Of a stretch of DNA of 64,000 nt, positions 35,777-44,099 are shown piece by piece. Both the position numbers and the translations under genes were made by a program. The notes beneath the pieces are model-generated. The model was given only the letters and a program-made list of their open reading frames with translations. It did not search any database and was not told the origin of the DNA. Location of the stretch: assembly GCF_020529025.1 (NCBI RefSeq), contig NZ_JACNMM010000004.1, positions 124,001-188,000 on the forward strand, read 5' to 3'. Position 1 is the first letter of the stretch. The number at the start of each line of letters is the position of its first letter. This stretch comes from Oceaniglobus trochenteri. Its GTDB lineage: Bacteria > Pseudomonadota > Alphaproteobacteria > Rhodobacterales > Rhodobacteraceae.

Positions 35777-35864
35777 GGGTCCGTCATACACGGCTCTGTG
35801 AGGGGGGAATGGTCCGTCGCGCGGTTAGAGAAGGGGGGATGCCACCGACAAAGCGGGACACCCC

Positions 35865-37226
35865 ATGACGCACGATATCCTTGGCCAAGCCACCAGCCTG
35901 CCTGCCGGTGCGGCGCTGGACAGTTGGAACGCGACGCAGATGGCCTTTCTGGCCCATGGTGCCGCCACGCCGACGCACCTGGGCGCAACCCTGGCGGCCG
36001 CACCCGGTTTTGCCCTGGGCCATGCGGTGAAGGGGATGTTCAATATCCTGATGGGGCGGCGCGAACTGATGCAGACCGCCACCGAGGCGCTGGCCGCTGC
36101 ACGGGCCGCCGATCCGGGCACGCCGCGCGAAGGACAGATCGTCGATGCCCTGGGCCTGTGGCTGGCGGGGGACGTTTCGGGGGCGCTCAACCGGTTCGAA
36201 ACCGTGCTGGCCGCGCATCCGACCGACACGCTGACCCTGAAACTGGATCATGCCCTGCGCTTTGTCATGGGCGATGCGGCGGGAATGCGCCGGATGATCG
36301 AAGCCGCGCTTCCGGCCTATGACGCCGGGCACCCCGCGCGCGGCTATGTCCTGGGTTGCCACGCCTTCGCGCTTGAGGAAACCGGCGCCTATGACGGCGC
36401 GCAACGGGCAGGGCAACGGGCGCTTGAGCTTTGCCCGGACGATGCCTGGGGGCTGCACGCAGTGGCCCATGTCCATGACATGACGGCGGATGCGGCAGGC
36501 GGGCTGCGCTGGCTCGACGGGCGCGAGGCGGCCTGGGCCCATTGCAACAACTTTCGCTATCACGTCTGGTGGCACAAGGCGCTGATGCATCTCGACCTGG
36601 GCCAGACCGATGCGGTTCTGGCCCTTTACGATGGCGAGATCCGCAAGGATCGCACCGACGACTACCGTGACATCTCCAACGCCACGTCGCTGTTGATGCG
36701 CCTTGAACTTGACGGCGTGTCGGTGGGCGATCGCTGGAGCGAACTGGCCGACCTTTCCGCCGAGCGGACCGAGGATGGATGCCTTGTCTTTGCCGATCTG
36801 CATTACATGCTGGCGCTGGTCAGCCAGAACCGGACCCGGGCAATCAGCACCCTCATGGGGCGGCTGCACCGCGACGCCCGGACCCAGGCCAGCCAGATGC
36901 ACCGCGCCATGGAAAAGCCCGGCCTTTCGGCGGCGGCAGGGCTGGAAGCCTTTGGCGAATCGCGATTCGACATCGCCTTTCTGAACCTGCTTCAGGCCCG
37001 CAAGACCATGCAACTTGCGGGCGGAAGCCACGCCCAACGCGACATCTTCGAGAGGTTGACCATCGACAGCGGCATCCGCGCCGGGTTTTTGGACGAAGCC
37101 GAGCGTGTCCTGGACGAAAGAACGGCCAAACGGGCAGGAAAATCAGATGGATATGCGGCGGTCCGCCGCGCATTGATCGCGCGGGGGCGCGATGCCGCTT
37201 GCGCTGGTCGTGTTCCGGCGGAATAA
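35865..37226 (+). CDS. Tetratricopeptide-repeat protein, TTC38-like
   Basis: A 453-residue soluble helical-repeat protein of the TTC38 family, shared between bacteria and animals. The pattern is visible in AAAPGFALGHAVKGMFNIL, LALETGAYD-like FALEETGAYDGAQRAGQRALELCPDDAWGLHAVAHVHDM in shorter pieces (ETGAYDGAQRAGQRALE; DDAWGLHAVAHV), and HCNNFRYHVWWHKALMHLD. No signal peptide. No biochemical role is established for the family. The next gene, opgC, starts 31 bp downstream on the same strand. Confidence 0.87.
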   Translation: MTHDILGQATSLPAGAALDSWNATQMAFLAHGAATPTHLGATLAAAPGFALGHAVKGMFNILMGRRELMQTATEALAAARAADPGTPREGQIVDALGLWLAGDVSGALNRFETVLAAHPTDTLTLKLDHALRFVMGDAAGMRRMIEAALPAYDAGHPARGYVLGCHAFALEETGAYDGAQRAGQRALELCPDDAWGLHAVAHVHDMTADAAGGLRWLDGREAAWAHCNNFRYHVWWHKALMHLDLGQTDAVLALYDGEIRKDRTDDYRDISNATSLLMRLELDGVSVGDRWSELADLSAERTEDGCLVFADLHYMLALVSQNRTRAISTLMGRLHRDARTQASQMHRAMEKPGLSAAAGLEAFGESRFDIAFLNLLQARKTMQLAGGSHAQRDIFERLTIDSGIRAGFLDEAERVLDERTAKRAGKSDGYAAVRRALIARGRDAACAGRVPAE

Positions 37227-37257
37227 GCCGCGTGTCACTCAGATCACGGGCCAAGGC

Positions 37258-38496
37258 ATGACGACGACGATCGATTTTTCATCCTATACGGGTGCTTCGG
37301 CACCGGCACGGCCCGCAAAGGCCGTTCGTGTGCGCGACCCACGGCTCGACTTCTATCGCGGCATCGCGATGTTCATCATCCTGTGCGCCCACACGCCCAG
37401 CAACTACTTTTCATCCTGGATTCCCGCGCGCTGGGGCTTTTCCGACGCGACCGAGATCTTCGTCTTCTGTTCGGGCATGGCCAGCGCCATCGCCTTCGGC
37501 TCCAGCTTCGATCGGCGCGGCTGGGTGCTGGGCACGGCGCGGGTGGGTCAGCGGGTCTGGCAGGTCTACTGGGCCCATATCGGCATGTTCATGGCGATTG
37601 CCACGATGATGGCCGCCATCGACCACTTTGGCGATTACGACAAGGTCTATATCGGGTCGCTGAACCTGTGGAAGTTCTTCTCTGACCCCGCGCCGCAACT
37701 GATCGGGCTGATGAGCCTGACCTATGTGCCGAACTATTTCGACATCCTGCCGATGTATATGGTCATCCTTGCGATGATGCCCCTTGTCATGGCGCTGTCG
37801 CGGCTAGGCTTCTGGGCCGTCGCGGTGGCCGTCGTCGCCGTCTGGATTCTGGCGCAGGGTGCGCTCTGGGCCTGGCTGGACACCGGGTTCGCGGGGCTCA
37901 GCCTTCCGGCCGAGCCCTGGTCGGACAGGCGCTGGTTCTTCAATCCCTTCGCCTGGCAACTGGTGTTCTTCACCGGTTTCGCCCTCATGCGCGGCTGGAT
38001 TCCCGCGCCCCCCGTGCGCTGGTGGATTGTGGCGCTGGCGGCTTTCGTGGTGCTGGCCAATGTGCCGCTGTCCCATGTGGGCATGCGTGAATTCGGCTTC
38101 GACTGGGCGAAGGACTGGCGTATCGCCAACACCGGCTGGATCGACAAGTCGGATTTCGCGCTGCTGCGCTACGTGCATTTCCTCGGGTTGGCCTACCTGG
38201 CCTATGTCGTGGCAGGGCCCGGTGGCGCCCGCCTGCAACCCGAGGGGGAAAGCCTGCCGTTGCGTGGATGGCGGGTGATTGTCACGCTGATCACCAAGGT
38301 GGGTCAGCAATCGCTGGCGGTGTTCCTGTTCTCCATGGCCTTCGCGCGGTTCAGCGGCTTCGTGATGGACCAGACCGAACGCACCGCCGCCAACATGGCC
38401 CTGGCCAACTTCGTCGGTTTCGCCCTGCTGATCGCGGTGGCCTACGGCGTGGCCTGGTTCAAGAGCCAACCCTGGAGAGGATCAGCCACAGGATGA
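37258..38496 (+). CDS. opgC: OpgC-like membrane protein for periplasmic glucan modification
   Basis: A 412-residue inner-membrane protein with about ten spans, of the OpgC family that adds succinyl groups to osmoregulated periplasmic glucans. It opens with the acyltransferase-3-like RDPRLDFYRGIAMFIILCAH (RLDFYRG), then TEIFVFCSGM, and ends with QQSLAVFLFSMAFARFSG. Its stop overlaps opgG by 4 bp, and opgH follows, so the glucan context is firm. The ATG at 37258 lies after a weak CAAGG; the open frame upstream continues into the TTC38-like gene. Confidence 0.92.
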   Translation: MTTTIDFSSYTGASAPARPAKAVRVRDPRLDFYRGIAMFIILCAHTPSNYFSSWIPARWGFSDATEIFVFCSGMASAIAFGSSFDRRGWVLGTARVGQRVWQVYWAHIGMFMAIATMMAAIDHFGDYDKVYIGSLNLWKFFSDPAPQLIGLMSLTYVPNYFDILPMYMVILAMMPLVMALSRLGFWAVAVAVVAVWILAQGALWAWLDTGFAGLSLPAEPWSDRRWFFNPFAWQLVFFTGFALMRGWIPAPPVRWWIVALAAFVVLANVPLSHVGMREFGFDWAKDWRIANTGWIDKSDFALLRYVHFLGLAYLAYVVAGPGGARLQPEGESLPLRGWRVIVTLITKVGQQSLAVFLFSMAFARFSGFVMDQTERTAANMALANFVGFALLIAVAYGVAWFKSQPWRGSATG

Positions 38497-40007
38497 ATAT
38501 GAAACGCCGCTCTTTCCTGGCCAGCCTTGCCGCGCTGGCCGCCGCCCCCGCCGCCGCCCGCAACGAACTGGTGCGTGCCGAGGCGCCGTTTTCCCACGAC
38601 TGGCTGCGCGATGAGGCGCGCCGCCTGGCCCAGGCGCCCTATGCCCCGGCACCCGACGTGCCCGCGCCCTGGCGCGAACTGACCTACGATCAATACCGGA
38701 TGATCTGGTTCAACTCGCAAAAGGCGATCTGGGCCGATGAACCGCGCCCGCTTCAGCTCGATCTCTTCGCGGCGGGGCTTTACTTCGAACATCCGGTGCA
38801 GATTGCCATTGTCGAAGACGGCATGGCCCGCACGCTGGGTTTCGATTTCAGCCTGTTCGACAAGACCGACAAGTTCCCCGATCTGCCCATCGACGAGACG
38901 ATGGGCTATTCCGGGCTGCGCCTGCGGGCCGAGCTGAAGAAGCGCGGCATCTTCGAGGAATTCATGGTGTTCCAGGGCGCTAGCTATTTCCGCGCCATTG
39001 CCAGTGGTCAGACCTACGGGCTGTCGGCGCGTGGCCTGGCCCTGAACACGGGCGAGGCCGAGGGCGAGGAATTTCCCGAGTTCACGCGCCTTTGGGTCGA
39101 AGCCCCCGAGGCAGGCGCCGAGACCTTCGTGGTTCACGCGCTGCTTGACGGGCCCTCGGCCACGGGGGCCTACCGCTTCGAGATCACGCCCGGCACCCCC
39201 ACCCGTGTCGAGGTGCAGGCCCAGATCAACCCGCGCGTCGCGCTGGAGCATGCGGGGCTGGCACCGCTCACCAGCATGTTCCTTTTCGATGAAACCAACC
39301 GGGACAAGTTCGATGATTTCCGCCCCGCCGTCCACGACAGCGAGGCGCTGATGATCTGGAACGGCAAGGGCGAGGTGCTGTGGCGCCCGCTGGCCAACCC
39401 GCGCGCCCTGCAACTTTCCAGCTTCGTCGATGAAAACCCCCGTGGATTCGGCCTGATGCAGCGCGGCCGCCGCCACGAGGATTTCGCCGATTTCGAGGCG
39501 CGCTATGAAAACCGCCCCTCGCTGTGGATCACCCCGCGTGGCGACTGGGGGCCGGGCCTGGTGCGGCTGGTGGAAATTCCCGCCGACCGTGAAATCTATG
39601 ACAACATCGTCGCCTACTGGCGGCCGCGCGATCCGCTTGCACCGGGCCAGAGCCACGATTTCGCCTATGGCATGGCTTGGGGCGAACACCCGGCCGATCT
39701 GCCCCCGTTGGCGCAGATCACCAACACCCGCATCGGCAAGGGCTTTGACAGGGTGCGCATCGTCTGTGCCATCGACTTTGCCGATCACCCGGCCTTTGCC
39801 GACGGCCCCGAGGCGGTGACGATTCACGTCGATGCCAGCCGGGGCGATGCCACCCCCGGCATTTTGCAGCACAACCCGGGAACCGGCGGAATGCGGTTGG
39901 CGTTCAGCTTTGAACCGGGCGAGGCGCAGTCGGTCGAACTGCGCGCGCAGTTGTTCAAGGACGGATCGCCCATCAGTGAAGTATGGCTTTATAAATGGAC
40001 ACACTGA
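38493..40007 (+). CDS. opgG: Periplasmic glucan biosynthesis protein OpgG/OpgD
   Basis: A 504-residue periplasmic protein required for making the branched glucan backbone. The N-terminus MNMKRRSFLASLAAL carries a twin-arginine motif, which in E. coli marks OpgD rather than OpgG; in bacteria with one copy the family name OpgG is used. The MdoG domain follows from about residue 25 (LAQAPYAPAPDVPAPWRELTYDQYRMIWF in pieces) with conserved SSFVDENPRGFGLMQRGR and WGPGLVRLVEIP. It overlaps opgC by 4 bp and opgH by 13 bp. Confidence 0.93.
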   Translation: MNMKRRSFLASLAALAAAPAAARNELVRAEAPFSHDWLRDEARRLAQAPYAPAPDVPAPWRELTYDQYRMIWFNSQKAIWADEPRPLQLDLFAAGLYFEHPVQIAIVEDGMARTLGFDFSLFDKTDKFPDLPIDETMGYSGLRLRAELKKRGIFEEFMVFQGASYFRAIASGQTYGLSARGLALNTGEAEGEEFPEFTRLWVEAPEAGAETFVVHALLDGPSATGAYRFEITPGTPTRVEVQAQINPRVALEHAGLAPLTSMFLFDETNRDKFDDFRPAVHDSEALMIWNGKGEVLWRPLANPRALQLSSFVDENPRGFGLMQRGRRHEDFADFEARYENRPSLWITPRGDWGPGLVRLVEIPADREIYDNIVAYWRPRDPLAPGQSHDFAYGMAWGEHPADLPPLAQITNTRIGKGFDRVRIVCAIDFADHPAFADGPEAVTIHVDASRGDATPGILQHNPGTGGMRLAFSFEPGEAQSVELRAQLFKDGSPISEVWLYKWTH

Positions 40008-41890
40008 CCCCTTTTCCGACAACCGGCACCATGCCGCCGCCCAGCCCGCTGAACCGCCCCATCCAGGCGCTTGACCGGCCCCATGCCGGCGCTTCGGCCC
40101 CGGTCAATGCCCGGTCGCGGGCGGCATGGTGGCGGCTGGCCACCTTCGTGCCGGCCATCCTGACCACGCTGGCCCTGATCGCCGCCTTTACCGACTGGTT
40201 CGCGATGGACGGGCTTTCGGGGTTTGAAGGCGTGGTCATTGCCCTGATCGCCTTCACCTTCTTCTGGATCGCGCTTTCGGTCGCCACCGCCACCCTTGGC
40301 GTGGCGACGCTTTTCGTGTCGCGCCACAAGGCCGCTGCGCCGACGGGCAAGGTGCAACCGCTGGACGTGGCCCTTCTGGTGCCGGTCTACAACGAGGCGC
40401 CGGCCGACGTTTTCGGCAATGCCGCCGCGATGCTGAATGCCCTGGCACAGGAAAACCACGTTCACCGGTTTTCGCTGTTCATCCTGTCCGACACCCGCGA
40501 CGATGCCATCGCCCTGCAGGAGCTGCGCGCCTTTCATGGGCTGCGCGCGATGCTGCCGCCCGGTGCGCCGGTTTATTATCGCCGCCGCGCCGACAATATC
40601 GACCGCAAGGTGGGCAACCTGGCCGACTGGGTGGAGAACTGGGGCGGCGCCTATCCGGCGATGCTGGTTCTGGACGCCGACAGCCTGATGAGCGGGCGCG
40701 CCATCGTCGCGCTCACCGATGCCCTCTCGGCCGATCCGGGCGCCGGGCTGATCCAGTCGTTCCCGAAGCTGTTTGGCGCGCAATCGCTGTTCGGGCGGGT
40801 GCAGCAGTTTTCCAACCGCATCTACGGCACCGCCCTGGCCGAGGGGCTGGCCAAGTGGACCGACCGCGAGGGCAACTATTGGGGCCACAACGCCATCATC
40901 CGCTCGGCCGCCTTTGCCGCCTGCGCCGGTCTGCCCCGGGTGAAGATGCGCAGCGGCGAAGAGCGTCTGATCCTGTCCCACGATTTCGTCGAGGCGGGGA
41001 TGTTGCGGCGCGCGGGATGGTCGGTGCGGTTCCTGCCCCGGATCGAGGGCAGCTATGAAGAGGTGCCCGCAACCCTGATCGATTATGTGCTGCGTGACCG
41101 GCGCTGGTGCCAGGGCAACCTGCAACACCTGCGGCTTCTGGCCAGCCGGGGCTTTCATGCGGTGTCGCGGTTTCATCTGATCTCGGGCGCCATGGGCTAT
41201 CTCATGTCTCCGGCCTGGCTGGCGCTGCTGGTGGTGTGGTTTCTTGTGGGCAACGGCACGGAATCCAACGTGATCCGCTATTTCAGCGACCTGAACCCCC
41301 AGGTGCGCTGGCCCGAGATGACGCGCACCCACGGCATTGCCATGCTGATGTTCATGTATGCCATGCTGCTGGCCCCCAAACTGATGAGCGCGGGTGCCAT
41401 CCACCGGGTCGGCATTCCCCTGCGCGACCTGGGCGGGCTGCGCCAGTTCCTGCTGTCGGTGCTGGGGGAAATCGCCCTCTCCATCGCCTATGCTCCGGTG
41501 TTGATGGTGCAGCAATCCATCGCCGTCCTGCGCACGGCGGCGGGTTTGCGCGAAAGCTGGGTGCCGCAGCACCGGGGCGGGGGCGGGCAATACGGCCTGG
41601 CCACGCTGGTCAAGTTTCACGCCGTGGAAACGGTGATGGGGCTGGCGATCGTCGGCGGCATGGCCCTGGGGGTCGTCAGTCTCTGGTTGCTGCCCATCGC
41701 GGTCAGCCTGGTGATGGCGGTGCCGCTGTCGGCGCTGTCGGGGGTGAATCTGGCCAACCGGCGCTGGTCGTCGCGTCAGTTGGGGACGCCGGAAAGCATC
41801 AACGCCCCGCGCATCATCCGCTCTGCCATGGTCGAGCGTCGGCGTTTTGCCGCCCTGCTGGCCCGCCCCGAAAGCGTCGCCGCCGAATGA
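39995..41890 (+). CDS. opgH: Glucans biosynthesis glucosyltransferase
   Basis: Inner-membrane GT2 enzyme that polymerises glucose for osmoregulated periplasmic glucans; 631 residues with spans at about 50-70, 80-105 and a C-terminal cluster (about 395-560). The catalytic residues are in LSDTRDD, VLDADSLM and the LRDRRWCQGNLQH segment (the QxxRW-type region, identical in form to E. coli OpgH). The N-terminal cytoplasmic tail is much shorter than in E. coli. Its start lies inside opgG (13-bp overlap). A terminator follows the stop. Confidence 0.95.
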   Translation: MDTLTPFPTTGTMPPPSPLNRPIQALDRPHAGASAPVNARSRAAWWRLATFVPAILTTLALIAAFTDWFAMDGLSGFEGVVIALIAFTFFWIALSVATATLGVATLFVSRHKAAAPTGKVQPLDVALLVPVYNEAPADVFGNAAAMLNALAQENHVHRFSLFILSDTRDDAIALQELRAFHGLRAMLPPGAPVYYRRRADNIDRKVGNLADWVENWGGAYPAMLVLDADSLMSGRAIVALTDALSADPGAGLIQSFPKLFGAQSLFGRVQQFSNRIYGTALAEGLAKWTDREGNYWGHNAIIRSAAFAACAGLPRVKMRSGEERLILSHDFVEAGMLRRAGWSVRFLPRIEGSYEEVPATLIDYVLRDRRWCQGNLQHLRLLASRGFHAVSRFHLISGAMGYLMSPAWLALLVVWFLVGNGTESNVIRYFSDLNPQVRWPEMTRTHGIAMLMFMYAMLLAPKLMSAGAIHRVGIPLRDLGGLRQFLLSVLGEIALSIAYAPVLMVQQSIAVLRTAAGLRESWVPQHRGGGGQYGLATLVKFHAVETVMGLAIVGGMALGVVSLWLLPIAVSLVMAVPLSALSGVNLANRRWSSRQLGTPESINAPRIIRSAMVERRRFAALLARPESVAAE

Positions 41891-41897
41891 ATCGCCG

Positions 41898-41921
41898 GGG
41901 CGGGCCGCCTGCCGCCCGCCC
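41898..41921 (+). terminator. Terminator of the opg operon
   Basis: GGGCGGGC and GCCCGCCC form an 8-bp stem, 7 bases past the opgH stop, followed by a T-rich stretch (ATCTCTTTCTT, 41931-41941). Confidence 0.65.
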
Positions 41922-41954
41922 GGCACAGCCATCTCTTTCTTGCTTAAAATACTC

Positions 41955-41966
41955 TTGCCGAAGGCA
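41955..41966. repeat. Interspersed 12-mer repeat, copy 1
   Basis: TTGCCGAAGGCA, preceded by AAAATACTC. The same 12-mer occurs at 53387-53398, again downstream of an operon and preceded by AAATATCCTC. It can fold as TGCC-GAA-GGCA. Confidence 0.5.
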
Positions 41967-41998
41967 CGCCGCGCAGCGGCGCCATCAGCGGTCCGGCC

Positions 41999-42454
41999 TT
42001 ATCGCACCGGCAGGCCGCGGGCGATCCATCCCGGCCCGGCGGACGAGCCGAGCATGCCTTCGGGCACGTCGATGATCCGGGTGAATCCGGCCGCGCGCAG
42101 GTGGTTGGCCAGCCGGGCCGAGCGTACCCCGCGCGCGCAGATCAGCGCGACAGGCGCATCGCGGTTGCCATCAACCGCCCCGTCCAGCGCGGCGATGAAA
42201 TCCTCGCGTCGCAGATCCAGCCGCAGGGCCGGGCCGGCGCTTCCGGTCCGGGCCCATTCGTCGGGGCGGCGGATGTCAATCAGCACGATTGAGTTGGCCA
42301 TGGCCATGTCATGGGCCTGGGGCGGGGTCAGGGTGTCGCCGCCAAAGTCTTCGGTCAGGGCGGAATAGAACAGGTTTTGTCCGTCCAGCGCGACAAAACC
42401 AAGGCCTGCGACCGCACAGGCGCCAAGGCCGGTCAGAACGGCTCGGCGCTTCAC
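41999..42454 (-). CDS. Rhodanese-like protein with Tat-type signal or anchor
   Basis: A 151-residue single rhodanese domain after a KRRAVLTGLG signal (Tat-like; may stay as an anchor). The catalytic Cys is C106 in the loop CARGVRS (CxxGxRS form), with LIDIRRPDEWARTG before it and GWIARGLPVR at the end, all typical. Rhodaneses carry sulfur as a persulfide; the partner here is unknown. Last gene of a four-gene unit in which each start overlaps the preceding stop; its own ATG overlaps the Sco-like stop by 4 bp. Confidence 0.88.
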   Translation of the reverse strand: MKRRAVLTGLGACAVAGLGFVALDGQNLFYSALTEDFGGDTLTPPQAHDMAMANSIVLIDIRRPDEWARTGSAGPALRLDLRREDFIAALDGAVDGNRDAPVALICARGVRSARLANHLRAAGFTRIIDVPEGMLGSSAGPGWIARGLPVR

Positions 42455-43005
42455 CCGGCGGGGGCCAGCCGCGCGCGCAGGATCTCGGCCGCCTGTTCGG
42501 GCGACAGGATCGGCGGCAGGAGGCTGAGCACCGCGCCTTGCCCGTCAAGCAGGTAGATGAAACTGCCGTGGGCATAGATGGGGCCATATTCGGGATCGTC
42601 GAAGATGTGCTTTATCTCGACCGAATAGGCATCATAGGCCACCTGCAATTCCGCCTTGGTTCCGGTCAGCCCGACGAAATCGGGGTGCAGGTATTCCAGC
42701 GGCGGGCCGATTTCCTCGACCGTGTCGCGGGCGGGATCGACGGTTATCATCACCGGGCGCAGGGCAAACTCGCCCGCCAGGTCATCCACCAGGTCGGCCA
42801 TCAGGGGCAGGGCGGCGGAACAGATTTGCAGGCAGTTGGCATAGCCGAAGAACAGAAGCTGCGCGCGCCCTTCGGGGTCGGCCTCGCTGCGGGGGGTGCC
42901 GGTCTGATCGGTGAGGGTGAAACTGCCCCCGAGGTCGAAGGGCAGGGGCGCCTCGGCCCGGGCAGGGGCCGCAAGACACAGCAGGATCAGGGCGGCGCGG
43001 ATCAT
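42451..43005 (-). CDS. Sco1/SenC/PrrC-like thioredoxin-fold protein
   Basis: A 184-residue periplasmic protein with signal peptide (1-17, ending APARA). The Sco copper/redox residues are complete: C58 and C62 in GYANCLQIC (CxxxC) and H146 in PIYAHGSFIYLLD. Sco proteins deliver copper to the CuA site of cytochrome oxidase or act as thiol reductases. It is coupled by 4-bp overlaps to the Cys-rich protein gene upstream and the rhodanese gene downstream. The start was set at the signal peptide; upstream in-frame codons lie inside the neighbour. Confidence 0.9.
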   Translation of the reverse strand: MIRAALILLCLAAPARAEAPLPFDLGGSFTLTDQTGTPRSEADPEGRAQLLFFGYANCLQICSAALPLMADLVDDLAGEFALRPVMITVDPARDTVEEIGPPLEYLHPDFVGLTGTKAELQVAYDAYSVEIKHIFDDPEYGPIYAHGSFIYLLDGQGAVLSLLPPILSPEQAAEILRARLAPAG

Positions 43006-43565
43006 TCGAAGAGTTCGTCCTTGATCGCCGCGTCCTTGTCGGCGCCAAGGCCGAAGTAACCTTCTCTGGCGATTTCGGCATTCACGCGCGGATCGCGGCG
43101 AAACCACGGCCCCTTGCCCGCCGCGTCCGGGTGGGTATCGGCCCAGACCTTGGTCCAGCGGTTGGCCTTGGTCCATTCGGCATCGCCCTGCCTGCGGATC
43201 GTCTGCACCAGGTAGATGTTGCGCGCGCCAAGGTCTTCGTCCTCGATCAGCAGTCCATCAACCTCGACATCCTGCCCGCAGAACGGCAGCAGTTCGACAG
43301 CCGCGCCGGTGAAGGCGGGTTGGCTGTTCTTGTTGGGAAATACCAGCACGTTGTCGGCGCTGCGCACCAGGCCCAATTGCCTTGTGCCATCGCCGCAGTT
43401 TTCGGGGCAATCCCCGGTGACTTCGCACAGGATGTCGACGACCTTCGCTTCGAACCGGGCCGGTTGTTCGGCATAGAGGTTCCAGGATTTCGCCTCACTG
43501 CCTTCGGAAAAATCCTGTGCCGCGGCGGGCATGGCAAGGGCGAGAAGGGCAAGAAGATACCGCAT
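43002..43565 (-). CDS. Unrecognised Cys-rich periplasmic protein (second of a related pair)
   Basis: A 187-residue protein with a signal peptide (1-16, ending AMPAAA). I do not recognise the family. It has C47, C53 and C57 in DILCEVTGDCPENCG (Cx5Cx3C) and C96 in LLPFCGQ. The order of elements, strand with VVDxxC, CxxxC-Gly, an LGLV turn, and a later VEVDGLL and IYLVQTIRR strand pair, parallels the preceding gene product at 43565-44011, suggesting a common small beta-barrel fold (inference). The C-terminal 60 residues have no counterpart there. Coupled to both neighbours. Confidence 0.75.
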   Translation of the reverse strand: MRYLLALLALAMPAAAQDFSEGSEAKSWNLYAEQPARFEAKVVDILCEVTGDCPENCGDGTRQLGLVRSADNVLVFPNKNSQPAFTGAAVELLPFCGQDVEVDGLLIEDEDLGARNIYLVQTIRRQGDAEWTKANRWTKVWADTHPDAAGKGPWFRRDPRVNAEIAREGYFGLGADKDAAIKDELFE

Positions 43566-44011
43566 CAGCGTTCTCCCTCCGGGATGGCGAAGGGGGGGAC
43601 GGTGCCGTAATCAAGGTGGTTTTCGACGGTGATGTCGTTGTCGGTGACCACCTTTTCCACCACCAGGTAATTCAGCCCGTCGCGTTGGTAGTGCATCCCG
43701 TCCGCGACGATCTGGTGAGAGGCCAGGTTCAGCTGCGTATCGCCCCCGGCGCTTTCGGCGCTGCCTTCGATCTTCAGCACCATGTAGACGGTGCCGTCCT
43801 CGGCCAGCAGGCCCACCGGAATGCCCCCGGCCGAACACCAGAGCGCGCAGGTGTGATGGGCGCTGCCCACCACGGCATCGGGGCCGCCCATGACGCCGGA
43901 AAAGTAACACCAGGTGTCGATGATTTCACCGGTCACGCTGATCCGGGTGCCCTCGGCGGCGTGAAGGGGGGCGGCCAGGGCAAGCAGGGCGGCAAGCGGG
44001 CGTAACAGCAT
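43565..44011 (-). CDS. Unrecognised Cys/His periplasmic protein (first of a related pair)
   Basis: A 148-residue exported protein, signal peptide 1-18 (ending PLHA). The core is VTGEIIDTWCYFSG with C35, then SAHHTCALWCSAGGIPVGLL with H52, H53, C55 and C59: a C...HxxCxxxC pattern that looks metal- or haem-binding, though it is not CxxCH. A DG-VYMVLK strand and a LNYLVVEKV strand near the end suggest a beta-barrel. I have no named family. First gene of the coupled set with the Cys-rich, Sco-like and rhodanese genes; AGGAG precedes its start; its stop and the next start share one base (TGATG). Confidence 0.78.
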   Translation of the reverse strand: MLLRPLAALLALAAPLHAAEGTRISVTGEIIDTWCYFSGVMGGPDAVVGSAHHTCALWCSAGGIPVGLLAEDGTVYMVLKIEGSAESAGGDTQLNLASHQIVADGMHYQRDGLNYLVVEKVVTDNDITVENHLDYGTVPPFAIPEGER

Positions 44012-44099
44012 CGGGCGTCTCCTGTCAGGGGCGATGCTTTAGCCTGACACAGACCCGGCGCGCCACCTAACGGCAAAACGCCCGATCAAGCAGGCGTGA

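Noticed and set aside
39989-41932. 647-codon frame antisense to opgH
   Set aside because: opgH has complete catalytic motifs and operon context; the antisense frame is a composition artefact.
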